22,276 nt of DNA from DATBGS01 sp036557885 (GTDB lineage Bacteria > Chloroflexota > Ktedonobacteria > Ktedonobacterales > DATBGS01): contig DATBGS010000177.1 in NCBI GenBank assembly GCA_036557885.1, positions 1 to 22,276 on the forward strand, read 5' to 3'. The notes beneath the pieces were generated by a model. The model was given only the letters and a program-made list of their open reading frames with translations. It did not search any database and was not told the origin of the DNA. The position numbers were made by a program, and so were the translations under genes. Shown here one piece after another: positions 7,058 through 14,092 of this stretch (positions within the stretch are counted from its first letter, which is position 1; the number at the start of each line of letters is the position of its first letter).

Positions 7058-7086
7058 ATTATAGACGGTTAGAGCAAAGAGTTCAA
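7058..7086 (-). promoter_or_regulatory. Sigma70 promoter for the CGNR regulator gene
   Basis: On the minus strand, TTGAAC (7081-7086) and a perfect TATAAT (7058-7063) are 17 bases apart. Transcription would start near 7051, almost the same base as the rightward promoter, so the two promoters point towards each other and should exclude each other. Confidence 0.75.
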
Positions 7087-7115
7087 GGTGAACAGTTGAT
7101 CTAAGGAGGTATCTG

Positions 7116-7352
7116 ATGCAGCAGTGGCACCTGGAAGAGGCGCGCAGCCACCAGAGCGAACTGCTTCAGCAGGCCAGGCAGCACAAGCTGTATCGCGCAG
7201 CGCTCGCTGGGCGTCAGCGGTCCCCCAGGCCGCGCCCAAGAGCACTTATCTGGTTCGGTGGTCAGTTAATTGTCTGGGGGAATCGGTTACAGGGCTGCTG
7301 CGATGCACTTGGCACATCTGGTGCTGAGCAACTGCGCAGCGTCACTCGCTAG
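7116..7352 (+). CDS. Small basic protein, unknown function
   Basis: The 78-residue protein has an excellent ribosome binding site (AAGGAGGTATCTG before the ATG) and a consensus promoter. The N-terminal third is a charged, Gln-rich helix (EEARSHQSELLQQARQHK), followed by a basic Arg/Pro stretch (RQRSPRPRPR) and an amphipathic segment LIWFGGQLIVWGNRLQ that could lie on the membrane. No domain is recognised. It is the first gene of a two-gene operon and its promoter is covered by the palindrome next to the CGNR regulator gene. Confidence 0.7.
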   Translation: MQQWHLEEARSHQSELLQQARQHKLYRAALAGRQRSPRPRPRALIWFGGQLIVWGNRLQGCCDALGTSGAEQLRSVTR

Positions 7353-7380
7353 GCCCAAAAGCGGGCAGAGGAGAAGACTC

Positions 7381-7515
7381 ATGGACACGTTTATGCTGAT
7401 TATCCTGGCTTTTGCGTTGCTTGGTGTGTTGGCCTGGCAGTTTGGCGCCGACAGCCGCGAACCCTGGAACAGCGAGGAGATCGAGCGCCGCCAGGAGTGG
7501 TTTGGGCGGCGCTAA
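7381..7515 (+). CDS. Tiny single-TM protein
   Basis: This 44-residue protein begins MDTFMLIILAFALLGVLAW, a single membrane helix, followed by a charged soluble tail (NSEEIERRQEWFGRR). AGAGGAG lies seven bases before the ATG. It starts 28 bases after the stop of the 78-residue protein and is therefore probably co-transcribed with it. The function is unknown. A REP-like palindrome follows the stop. Confidence 0.65.
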   Translation: MDTFMLIILAFALLGVLAWQFGADSREPWNSEEIERRQEWFGRR

Positions 7516-7522
7516 GCAAGCC

Positions 7523-7583
7523 GCGTGTAGCCCCGGCGTCCCGCCGGGCCGACGTTTCCCGGCGGGACGCCGGGGCTACACGC
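7523..7583. repeat. REP-like perfect 26-bp inverted repeat
   Basis: The arms 7523-7548 and 7558-7583 are exact inverse copies (GCGTGTAGCCCCGGCGTCCC...) around a 9-base loop. It is the cleanest copy of the family in the window and may work as a terminator or mRNA stabiliser after the operon at 7116-7515. Confidence 0.8.
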
Positions 7584-7740
7584 AAGAGCTGGGGGGAGAG
7601 GTTAGCAGGCGGGATGCCAGCCGCCTGCCAACCGTGAGGAGGGAGACTAGAGGGTTTAGAACAACGTTCCACCCATAGGATAGCCGCAAGAGATTAAGGC
7701 AGGATGAAGCGTTCGTTAAAACGCGGGAAAACGCTGCTCC

Positions 7741-8319
7741 TCAGACCAAAATCGGTGGCTCGGCGGCCTCGGTCCAGACTTTGGAGACATAGTGCAGCCT
7801 GGGACTCACACTGAGCGCCACCTGCGCGCCAGGATGACAGCACTGGTTATGCCAGGCTGGGTGCACGCGAAAACGTTCGCGCCGACCCCCAGGCGTCTCT
7901 AGCTGGATGTAATGCCGCTGACTGGAGCGGCCCGGAATATGACGCACCGCCAGAACGCGGCCACCGACCAGGCGTGGCCGGGCACGCAGGTCGAGCAATC
8001 CAAGCACCAACACGACCAGCGCGGGCAGCACCACGAATCCCACGTGGATCAGCAGCAGCACGCCCGTCAACACCGCGCTAGTGACATCAACGCGCCCCCC
8101 TGTCAGACCAGCCACCTCAGCAAACTGCATCCAAAAGTAGAGCGCGAGCAGTCCAGGCAAAATGAACAGATACGCGCCCTGCAAAATCGCCATCTGAGGG
8201 GGCTGGCCCCAGCCCAGCAATAACTGACGAGCGAGCAGCCCGGAGGTAGGCATCTCTTCTGGCCTGGCTTCAATGACTTCGCTGACCTGCACCTCAAGCT
8301 CTGATGGTTCTTCCTGCAT
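7741..8319 (-). CDS. Two-TM membrane protein of unknown function
   Basis: The 192-residue protein has an acidic N-terminus, two long hydrophobic segments (about residues 45-65 and 82-110) and a C-terminal soluble domain of about 80 residues containing GRVLAVRHIPGRSSQRHYIQLETPGGRRERFRV split over two strands-rich blocks, then HPAWHNQCCHPGAQVALSVSP. This tail looks like a small beta-barrel. AAAGGGG precedes the ATG by about eight bases. A possible -10 (TATGAT) lies upstream near 8381 but no clear -35 goes with it. No family is recognised. Confidence 0.7.
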   Translation of the reverse strand: MQEEPSELEVQVSEVIEARPEEMPTSGLLARQLLLGWGQPPQMAILQGAYLFILPGLLALYFWMQFAEVAGLTGGRVDVTSAVLTGVLLLIHVGFVVLPALVVLVLGLLDLRARPRLVGGRVLAVRHIPGRSSQRHYIQLETPGGRRERFRVHPAWHNQCCHPGAQVALSVSPRLHYVSKVWTEAAEPPILV

Positions 8320-8498
8320 GACGCTTTGCCCCTTTCAGCAGCTTCGCCATGTATACCTTCCTGTTTCCAATCGCTACCACTATCATAGCTCTGAGATGCT
8401 ACGATTGCGGTGAAAAGGGCGACGAGAAAAGTGTGAGCCAGGCACAGTGGCATGACTTGTGCAGCAAAAAAGAACGTTTGGGTTGTTGTTCTTGCTTC

Positions 8499-8528
8499 TT
8501 GCAGTTGTCCACACAAGCCGCGTATGAT
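8499..8528 (+). promoter_or_regulatory. Likely promoter for the gene at 8573
   Basis: TTGCAG (8499-8504) and TATGAT (8523-8528) are 18 bases apart, leaving a leader of about 38 bases before the ATG. Confidence 0.5.
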
Positions 8529-8572
8529 GCGCAAGGCATTTGCGCCCTACCCAGCGGAAGGACAAACCAACG

Positions 8573-8800
8573 ATGCTAGTAAACGAACCGAGAGAGAAAA
8601 CTCGTGAGATTTTAGGGGTGTGGGAAGAACTCTGGCGCGAACGGGCGGCGCTGGCCTGGAGCGTGGAACGCTACCATCGCTGGCTGCGCGGCCAGGGGTT
8701 CTCGCGCGATGAAGCGGCTGAGCGCGCCGTACGCATTCTTGCCGCTACGCCTGTGACATTCCTCCAGAAAACTCCCTCTGGCAACCAGATCATTCATTAA
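8573..8800 (+). CDS. Small helical protein, unknown function
   Basis: The 75-residue protein starts at the ATG at 8573, behind GGAAGGA ten bases upstream; a longer in-frame start at 8540 overlaps the leader and has no such site. It is rich in charged helices (REKTREILGVWEELWRER, then RYHRWLRGQGFSRDEAAERA) and has no membrane segment or known motif. Its stop codon overlaps the end of the decayed nucleotidyltransferase on the other strand. Confidence 0.6.
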   Translation: MLVNEPREKTREILGVWEELWRERAALAWSVERYHRWLRGQGFSRDEAAERAVRILAATPVTFLQKTPSGNQIIH

Positions 8801-8929
8801 ACCAGCCCGGCATCCTCAAGTGCTTGCTCCAATAGATCGCTCACCTGGAGCGTTGAGATAGGGGATGCCAAGTTGCTCAAAAACCTCAACAAGTGGAGTA
8901 AGCGTCTCCAGAAGCTCTGGAGTATTCAT
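8797..8929 (-). pseudogene. Remnant of a nucleotidyltransferase gene with internal deletion
   Basis: The frame opens with MNTPELLETLTPLVEVFEQL then GIPYL, the typical N-terminus of small nucleotidyltransferase-fold proteins, which normally continues with an IGGSxAS motif and about 130 more residues. Here it jumps directly to unrelated codons and stops after 37 residues. In the neighbouring frame the next bases read LQVSDLLEQALEDAGLV and then stop, which looks like the true C-terminus of the same family. A deletion of the catalytic middle with a frame change is therefore the best explanation. The ATG overlaps the stop of the upstream gene (ATGA), as expected for an original translationally coupled pair. 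Confidence 0.65.
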
Positions 8930-9186
8930 AGCCGCTGCCTTCTGTCTAAGCTGTTCCGCAGGCGATTTGCAAGCTCATCTCCGTAACAAAGAGCAATGAG
9001 GAGCAAGCGCGCTTCCTCTTCACTGGCTTCTGGGTGCGCCCGCTGTACCGCTCTCAAAGCAAGCTGGCGTGTGGTGTAGCTCAAAGAAGACACCAGCGCA
9101 AAACGCTGGGCCAGCGTTGCTTTGCGCAGGAGTTCGATCTGCACGCGCTCGGCTTCGGGCGAGGTATCAGGCGATTGGGTCTTCAT
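8926..9186 (-). CDS. Small partner protein of a decayed nucleotidyltransferase
   Basis: The 86-residue, mostly helical protein (SPEAERVQIELLRKATLAQR, later TTRQLALRAVQRAHPEASEEEARLLL) begins six bases after the stop of the upstream kinase gene and its own stop overlaps the next ATG (ATGA). From memory of the family, proteins of this type often precede nucleotidyltransferase-fold genes in Chloroflexota and cyanobacteria, so the pair may have been a toxin-antitoxin-like unit; that is inference. With the partner destroyed, this gene may be on its way to loss or may have kept a separate role. Confidence 0.7.
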   Translation of the reverse strand: MKTQSPDTSPEAERVQIELLRKATLAQRFALVSSLSYTTRQLALRAVQRAHPEASEEEARLLLIALCYGDELANRLRNSLDRRQRL

Positions 9187-9192
9187 GAAATC

Positions 9193-10977
9193 TTATTCTT
9201 TCCTGGTAAGGGTCATGACCATCCAGGCAGCTAGCACGCCCAGGAGCACCGCCCCTGGCAAGAAGAGGCCCGTCACAAGCAGGTCTTTCAGAAAACGGAA
9301 CACATCACCGTCCTGCACCAACACGCTCAAGAGGAGCACGACTGGTGTGCCAAGAAAAATCACCAGCATGGCGGCCAGCGCAGCCCACCAGGGGAACAGG
9401 CCCCGCCGCCCACGCGGTGAGCACACCCCAGCCAGCACTCCGGTCAGCCAGAAGACCAGAACAGCCAGCAAGAGTGTGAAGATGTGTTCTTCGGGATGGT
9501 AATTCAGGCCAAAGACGAATAAGATCAGGCCAACCAGTCCGGCCAGGCCGCCAGCCAGGAACTCGTATGCGATGCTTCCTTTGCTTTTCCGGGCGGGGCG
9601 GGTGGGCGCGGGCGGCGCCTGCATTATCGGTTGTTGAGGCGGAAGAAGCGGAAGAGGCACCTGCGACGGGCGCGGCTGCATCTGGGGAATGGGCGCGGGC
9701 GGCGCAGCGGGTATGAGACTGGCGGGCGCGGGTTGCCGTATGACGGCGGGCGGGGGCGCGGCGGGGAGCACCGGCACTTGTTGCAGAGGCTGAACGGCTG
9801 GTCTGCCCCCCACAAGAGGCGGCGGGAAGCCAGGGGCAACCTGCGGCAGCGGGGGCACTGGCGCGGGGAATATGACGCCTTGCGGCGGCGGCGAAGGCGG
9901 CGCGATGGGCGGATGGTGTACCTGCTCTGAAGGTGGCACCGGGACAGGAACAATGGGCGCGGGTGGCCGGGCAGGAGCCATCTGCTGCATGGGCTGGCCG
10001 GGCGCGGGCATCGGGCGATGGCGCGGAGCCTGCCCCTGGCGCGAGCGCTGGCCCTGGGGCGGCTGCGCCATGCGCTGCATCAAGGCCGGAAAGATGGCGG
10101 AATCTTCGGGCATGGGATAGACGACAGGCGCCGGGCGCACGCCCAAAATGGCGCGCAGCACCTCGGCCACCTCAGAAGCGCGTGTGGGACGGCGATAATT
10201 GGGGTCGTAGGCCAGCAGGTTCAGGATGAGCGAATCCAGCCAGCGCGCTTGCGTAACATCAAAGACGCCCGGCACCATGATGCTGCTGGGGCGATGCGGC
10301 GCGCTGGCCCCCAGCGGCGGGGGCCGCAGCCCGGTGACCATATGATAAAGCGTGGCGGCCAGACCATACAGATCGCTGCGCTCATCCGCGCCGCGCCCAA
10401 GCGCCTGCTCCGGGGCGATATAGTCTGGTGTGCCCCACTGCGTATCGGCGCGTTTGATGGTCAGGACGGCGGCCAGGCCAAAATCGGAGACTTTGATCTG
10501 GCGGTCTGCTTCGCGGATCAGAACGTTATCCGGCTTGACATCGCGGTGGATGATGCGCTCCGGGCGCGTGTGCGCGTAGGCCAGGGCATCCGCAACAGCG
10601 GCGGCAATACGCACAGCCTCGTTTGGCGGCAGCTTATCGCCCGGATGCTGAGACATGAACTGGCGCACCGAGAAGCCCTTGATATACTCCATGACGATAA
10701 AGGGGCCAAACTGGATGTCCTGGCCGGAATCCAATATCTCGACGATGTTCGGATGCTGAAGGGCGCCCAGGATGCCGATCTCCTGCACCACGCGGCGCAC
10801 ATATTCTGCGCGCCAATGGCGGCTGGTGGCAGGAACTTTAATCGCCACCTGCCGATGGCTGGTGGGCCGCTGGTCTTCTGCCAGGAAGACGGCGCCCATT
10901 GCGCCGCCTCCCAGTTTGCGAAGCACCTGATAGCGTCCGCCAATGATAAATGGCTGCTGGGGAATCGGTACCGTCAT
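9193..10977 (-). CDS. Membrane Ser/Thr protein kinase with long proline-rich linker
   Basis: This is a 594-residue Hanks-type kinase. The catalytic domain covers about residues 14-275: glycine loop LGGGAMG (22-28), Lys47 in VAIKV, HRD at 144-146 (IIHRDVKPDN), DFG at 165-167 and APE at 188-190, so all catalytic residues are present. A Pro-rich linker of nearly 200 residues follows, then four membrane helices at the C-terminus (e.g. LAGGLAGLVGLILFVFGL). It is the most diverged of the four kinases, and its tail is not DUF4190-like. The ATG at 10977 lies nine bases after the stop of the upstream kinase, with a GAGG that overlaps that stop; a GTG one codon earlier is an alternative. It has no promoter of its own. 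Confidence 0.92.
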   Translation of the reverse strand: MTVPIPQQPFIIGGRYQVLRKLGGGAMGAVFLAEDQRPTSHRQVAIKVPATSRHWRAEYVRRVVQEIGILGALQHPNIVEILDSGQDIQFGPFIVMEYIKGFSVRQFMSQHPGDKLPPNEAVRIAAAVADALAYAHTRPERIIHRDVKPDNVLIREADRQIKVSDFGLAAVLTIKRADTQWGTPDYIAPEQALGRGADERSDLYGLAATLYHMVTGLRPPPLGASAPHRPSSIMVPGVFDVTQARWLDSLILNLLAYDPNYRRPTRASEVAEVLRAILGVRPAPVVYPMPEDSAIFPALMQRMAQPPQGQRSRQGQAPRHRPMPAPGQPMQQMAPARPPAPIVPVPVPPSEQVHHPPIAPPSPPPQGVIFPAPVPPLPQVAPGFPPPLVGGRPAVQPLQQVPVLPAAPPPAVIRQPAPASLIPAAPPAPIPQMQPRPSQVPLPLLPPQQPIMQAPPAPTRPARKSKGSIAYEFLAGGLAGLVGLILFVFGLNYHPEEHIFTLLLAVLVFWLTGVLAGVCSPRGRRGLFPWWAALAAMLVIFLGTPVVLLLSVLVQDGDVFRFLKDLLVTGLFLPGAVLLGVLAAWMVMTLTRKE

Positions 10978-10986
10978 CACATATCC

Positions 10987-12447
10987 TCAAAACAAAAGGA
11001 TTCGGAACAGCACAAAGAGCAGCGCTGCCACTCCAATATACCCCATGACCAGCCCCGCAATCGCCTGACCAGTCCCAGCCAGTTGCCCAAGGCTGCGCCG
11101 TATATCTTTCAGCGACCAGTGCCCAAGCAAGACGGGCACCAGGGCAAAGAGCAGCCAGAGTACCAGGAACGCCGCCCCCGGCCCATCATAGGTTCGCGTG
11201 TACGCGCCAGTATACGGGTCATAGCTAGAAGTATAGAGAGAGAATATGAGCGAGGGCACCGCGCAGCTTGAAAGCATCAACAGAATCCCTGTTACCAATG
11301 AAGCAATCGCCTTGCCACTGGTGGGGCGTGGTGGGATGACCGGCACCACCTGGACCACTTGATAGACGGGCTGCGCCAGGCCCGGCTGCATCATGTAGGG
11401 TACGACCTGCACCGGCTGAACCTGGGGCGGCGGCGGCATGTAGGGGGCGGGCTGCGCTCTGGACGGTGGCGGCGGATAGGGCTGCGGCTGCGCGGCGCGC
11501 TCGGCAAGATAACCGCTGGGCGTGCCGATGGGCGGCAAGGCGGAGGAGGGAGACGCGGGATAACGCGGGCCTGGCGGGATGCTGGCGGAACGCCGCGTGG
11601 ATTCAAATGGCAGCGACCCCAGGTTGCTGCTGCTGCTCAGCCGCGAGGGGCGGCCTTCCAGCATGGCGCGCAGTTCTTCCACCACCTCAGTGGCAGTCTG
11701 GGGCACGCGCTGGCTGGGGTCGCGTGCCAGCAAGCCCAGCACCAGACGGTCTACGCGGTCAAAGAGGTCAGCGGCGACGGTGGAGCCTGGCACCGTGCTG
11801 GGCGGCGTTGCCAGGGCTGCGGCAATCTGCGGCGGGCGCGTCCCGGTCAGCATCTCGTAGAGCAGCACACCTAGCGAATAGAGGTCGCTGCGCTCATCGG
11901 CTCCCTGGCCCATTGCCTGCTCTGGCGCGATATAGGCCATTGTGCCCACCGCCGTGTTGCCGCGACTCTGCGAAAGCACGGTGGCAATGCCAAAGTCGGT
12001 GACTTTGACCATGCCATCGCTGCGGCGAATCAGCACGTTGCCGGGCTTGATGTCGCGGTGGATAACGCGCAGGGGCGGGCGGTGCGCGTGGGCCAGGGCT
12101 TCCGCCACGCCCAACGCCACCTGAAGCGCCCGCCGCGTTTCAAACGGCCCCTCTTTTTCCAGCATCTCTTCGACGGTGACGCCATCTACAAATTCCATGA
12201 CGACATAAAACGGGGCGTCGGTGTCGCTGCCAGAGCCAATGATTTCAACGATATTATGATGCTGTAACTGCGCCAGCACGTCATATTCGCGGCGCAGCCG
12301 TTTAATCACCTGCGGGTCGCTCTCAAGCGGCAGCTTGATTGCTACATCGCGCCCGCGCACTTCATCCACTGCCCGCACCACCGTACCCATGCCACCCTTC
12401 CCAATCTGGCCTACGATGCGGTAGCGACCAATATGATCTTGCGTCAT
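10987..12447 (-). CDS. Ser/Thr protein kinase with DUF4190-like membrane tail
   Basis: The 486-residue protein starts at the ATG at 12447, which has AGGAGGG seven bases upstream and gives the same N-terminus (…IGRYRI) as the two next kinases; an in-frame ATG at 12483 would be nearly leaderless. Kinase motifs: glycine loop IGKGGMG (15-21), Lys38, HRD 130-132, DFG 151-153, GTMAYIAPEQA. After a Pro/Gln/Tyr-rich linker comes a DUF4190-like tail: SGKAIASLVTGILLMLSSC, a second hydrophobic segment, GHWSLKDIRRSLGQLAGTGQ, then a last helix. It is the first gene of an operon with the kinase at 9193, the 86-residue protein and the pseudogene. Confidence 0.93.
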   Translation of the reverse strand: MTQDHIGRYRIVGQIGKGGMGTVVRAVDEVRGRDVAIKLPLESDPQVIKRLRREYDVLAQLQHHNIVEIIGSGSDTDAPFYVVMEFVDGVTVEEMLEKEGPFETRRALQVALGVAEALAHAHRPPLRVIHRDIKPGNVLIRRSDGMVKVTDFGIATVLSQSRGNTAVGTMAYIAPEQAMGQGADERSDLYSLGVLLYEMLTGTRPPQIAAALATPPSTVPGSTVAADLFDRVDRLVLGLLARDPSQRVPQTATEVVEELRAMLEGRPSRLSSSSNLGSLPFESTRRSASIPPGPRYPASPSSALPPIGTPSGYLAERAAQPQPYPPPPSRAQPAPYMPPPPQVQPVQVVPYMMQPGLAQPVYQVVQVVPVIPPRPTSGKAIASLVTGILLMLSSCAVPSLIFSLYTSSYDPYTGAYTRTYDGPGAAFLVLWLLFALVPVLLGHWSLKDIRRSLGQLAGTGQAIAGLVMGYIGVAALLFVLFRILLF

Positions 12448-12490
12448 GCCCAGCCCTCCTTCTGGAGCAGGGGTTTCTTCCATTTGTATT

Positions 12491-12519
12491 ACTCTAGCGT
12501 CTCATGCCAGGGTGGTCAA
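12491..12519 (-). promoter_or_regulatory. Promoter of the kinase operon (10987 to 8797)
   Basis: TTGACC (12514-12519) and TAGAGT (12491-12496) are spaced by 17 bases on the minus strand. The -10 and its surroundings (CGCTAGAGTA) match the promoter of the next kinase gene. Confidence 0.7.
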
Positions 12520-12582
12520 GTCAAGCCAGCCACACCCACCTATAAGACGCGCTTGTGCCGCGTTATGCTACGCGCTGGCGAG

Positions 12583-12616
12583 GGACGGCCCGGCAGGGAC
12601 GCCGGGGGTACACGCG
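12583..12616. repeat. Half REP-like repeat
   Basis: GGCCCGGCAGGGACGCCGGG followed by GGTACACGCG is one arm of the REP-like family. It lies between the stop of the kinase at 12633 and the promoter of the operon at 12491. Confidence 0.5.
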
Positions 12617-12632
12617 ACCAGCCAACCCTCCA

Positions 12633-13946
12633 TCAATAATGCGTCCCACTGCTAGCCGCTATTGCTAGACAGGCGAGCAGCGTAAAGCCAAGAACGATAT
12701 AGCCAATCACCAGCGCGGCAACGGCTTTGCCATGCCCCTGAAGCTGCCCTCCACTCAGGCGAATCTCCTTGAGCGCGCCATGTCCGACAATCACCGCAGG
12801 CAGCGCGAGCAGCGGCCCTATGGTAAACAACGACAAAATAGCCATCGTTAGCGCCGTCGTTGCCTTGCCGCTTGACCGAATGATGGGCACCAGATAGACC
12901 GGCTGCGGCTGAATATACACGGGCTGCGGCACATATACAGGCTGCGGTACATACACGGGCTGCGGCGCGGGCTGGGGCGGCGGATACTGCGGGTAGACAG
13001 GCGCAGAAACGCGCTCCTGGTAGGGCCGCGATGGGGGCGGACCAGACCTGGGGGGCTGTGACGGATACGGAATGGGCGGGGCCGAGGCGCGCTGCGTTGG
13101 GGCATAGGGCGCGCTGCCGCTGGTGCTGGTGCCTGTGCGGGCGGGCCGCCCCTCTTGAATGGCGCGCAGTTCTTCGACGAGTTCTTTCGCGGTTTGCGGC
13201 GTGCGCCGGTTGCGATCATTCGCCAGCAGCCCCAACACCAGGCGATCAACACGGTCACGCACCTCATAAGGCAGGGCAACCCCGGTGATGCCGCTGGGCG
13301 GGATGGCGGGCGTGGAGGCAATCTGGGGCGGACGCTGGCCGGTCAGCATTTCGTACAGCATGACGCCCAGCGAGTACAGATCGGTGCGCTCATCAGCCCC
13401 GACGCCTGCCGCCTGCTCTGGCGACATATACGCCAGCGTTCCGGCGGCGGTGCGGGCGCTCTGCGCGGACAGAACCGAGGCAATGCCAAAATCGGTGACT
13501 TTGACGGTATCGGTGTCGCGTTGCAGCAAAATATTGGCCGGTTTGATGTCGCGGTGAATGATGCGCAGCGACGAGCGATGCGCGTAGGCCAGGGCTTCCG
13601 CCACGCCCAGCGCAATCTTGAGGGCGCGGCGCGGCTCCAGGCGCGTCCCCGGCGGATTGACCAGGCTGCTTACCGACACCCCATCTACATATTCCATGAC
13701 GATGTAGAACGGCAGATCAGGGTCGCTGCCCGACCCATAGACCTGCACGATATGATGGTGCTGCAACTGTGTCAGCACCTCGCACTCCTGCTGGAGCCGC
13801 CGGATGGTGTCTGGCTCGGTATCGTTAGGCAGCTTGATGGCAACCTGGCGATGCTGGACTTCATCCTCCGCGCGCAGCACCGTCCCCATGCCGCCTTGCC
13901 CCAAGCGTTCAATAATGCGATAGCGCCCAATATATTTTGGCAGCAT
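12633..13946 (-). CDS. Ser/Thr protein kinase with DUF4190-like membrane tail
   Basis: The 437-residue protein contains a complete kinase domain (about residues 9-270): glycine loop LGQGGMG (15-21), Lys38, HRD 131-133, then VTDFGIA and GTLAYMSPEQA. The linker is rich in Pro, Tyr and Gln and includes a six-residue tandem repeat (VYVPQP). The C-terminus is DUF4190-like: SGKATTALTMAILSLFTIG, a second hydrophobic stretch, GHGALKEIRLSGGQLQGHGK, then a final helix. The kinase domain is probably cytoplasmic. The ATG has AAAGGCGGG upstream, a moderate site; a stronger AAGGAGG sits about 38 bases before the start without an initiator near it. It has its own promoter. Confidence 0.93.
   Translation of the reverse strand: MLPKYIGRYRIIERLGQGGMGTVLRAEDEVQHRQVAIKLPNDTEPDTIRRLQQECEVLTQLQHHHIVQVYGSGSDPDLPFYIVMEYVDGVSVSSLVNPPGTRLEPRRALKIALGVAEALAYAHRSSLRIIHRDIKPANILLQRDTDTVKVTDFGIASVLSAQSARTAAGTLAYMSPEQAAGVGADERTDLYSLGVMLYEMLTGQRPPQIASTPAIPPSGITGVALPYEVRDRVDRLVLGLLANDRNRRTPQTAKELVEELRAIQEGRPARTGTSTSGSAPYAPTQRASAPPIPYPSQPPRSGPPPSRPYQERVSAPVYPQYPPPQPAPQPVYVPQPVYVPQPVYIQPQPVYLVPIIRSSGKATTALTMAILSLFTIGPLLALPAVIVGHGALKEIRLSGGQLQGHGKAVAALVIGYIVLGFTLLACLAIAASSGTHY
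12916..12969. repeat. 18-bp tandem repeat inside a kinase gene
   Basis: Three successive 18-base units (12916-12933, 12934-12951, 12952-12969; first unit TACACGGGCTGCGGCACA) differ at only a few bases and encode the repeated Pro-Gln-Pro-Val-Tyr-Val linker. Such repeats tend to change copy number. Confidence 0.75.
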
Positions 13947-13992
13947 GCCTGCCCGCCTTTCAAACTACGTGTGCTTTCTTGCCCTCCTTACT

Positions 13993-14039
13993 ACTCTAGC
14001 GTTTTAGCTGGCGTTCGTCAAGTGACGGATTACCAAAAC
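13993..14039 (-). promoter_or_regulatory. Promoter and palindromic box of the kinase gene at 12633
   Basis: TTGACG (14016-14021) and TAGAGT (13993-13998) are 17 bases apart. Bases 14015-14039 are identical to 15400-15424 before the next kinase gene and contain CGTCAcTTGACG-type symmetry (CGTCA, two bases, TGACG) that overlaps the -35, a candidate operator. Confidence 0.75.
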
Positions 14040-14092
14040 GGCTGAATATCGTCGCTTTTCGCTCCATACACCAGGCTTCAAGCAAGCTGTTA

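Noticed and set aside
10018..11271. A 417-codon open frame on the plus strand
   Set aside because: It is antisense to two kinase genes with complete catalytic motifs, crosses their junction and has no recognisable domain. High GC content keeps the opposite frame open.
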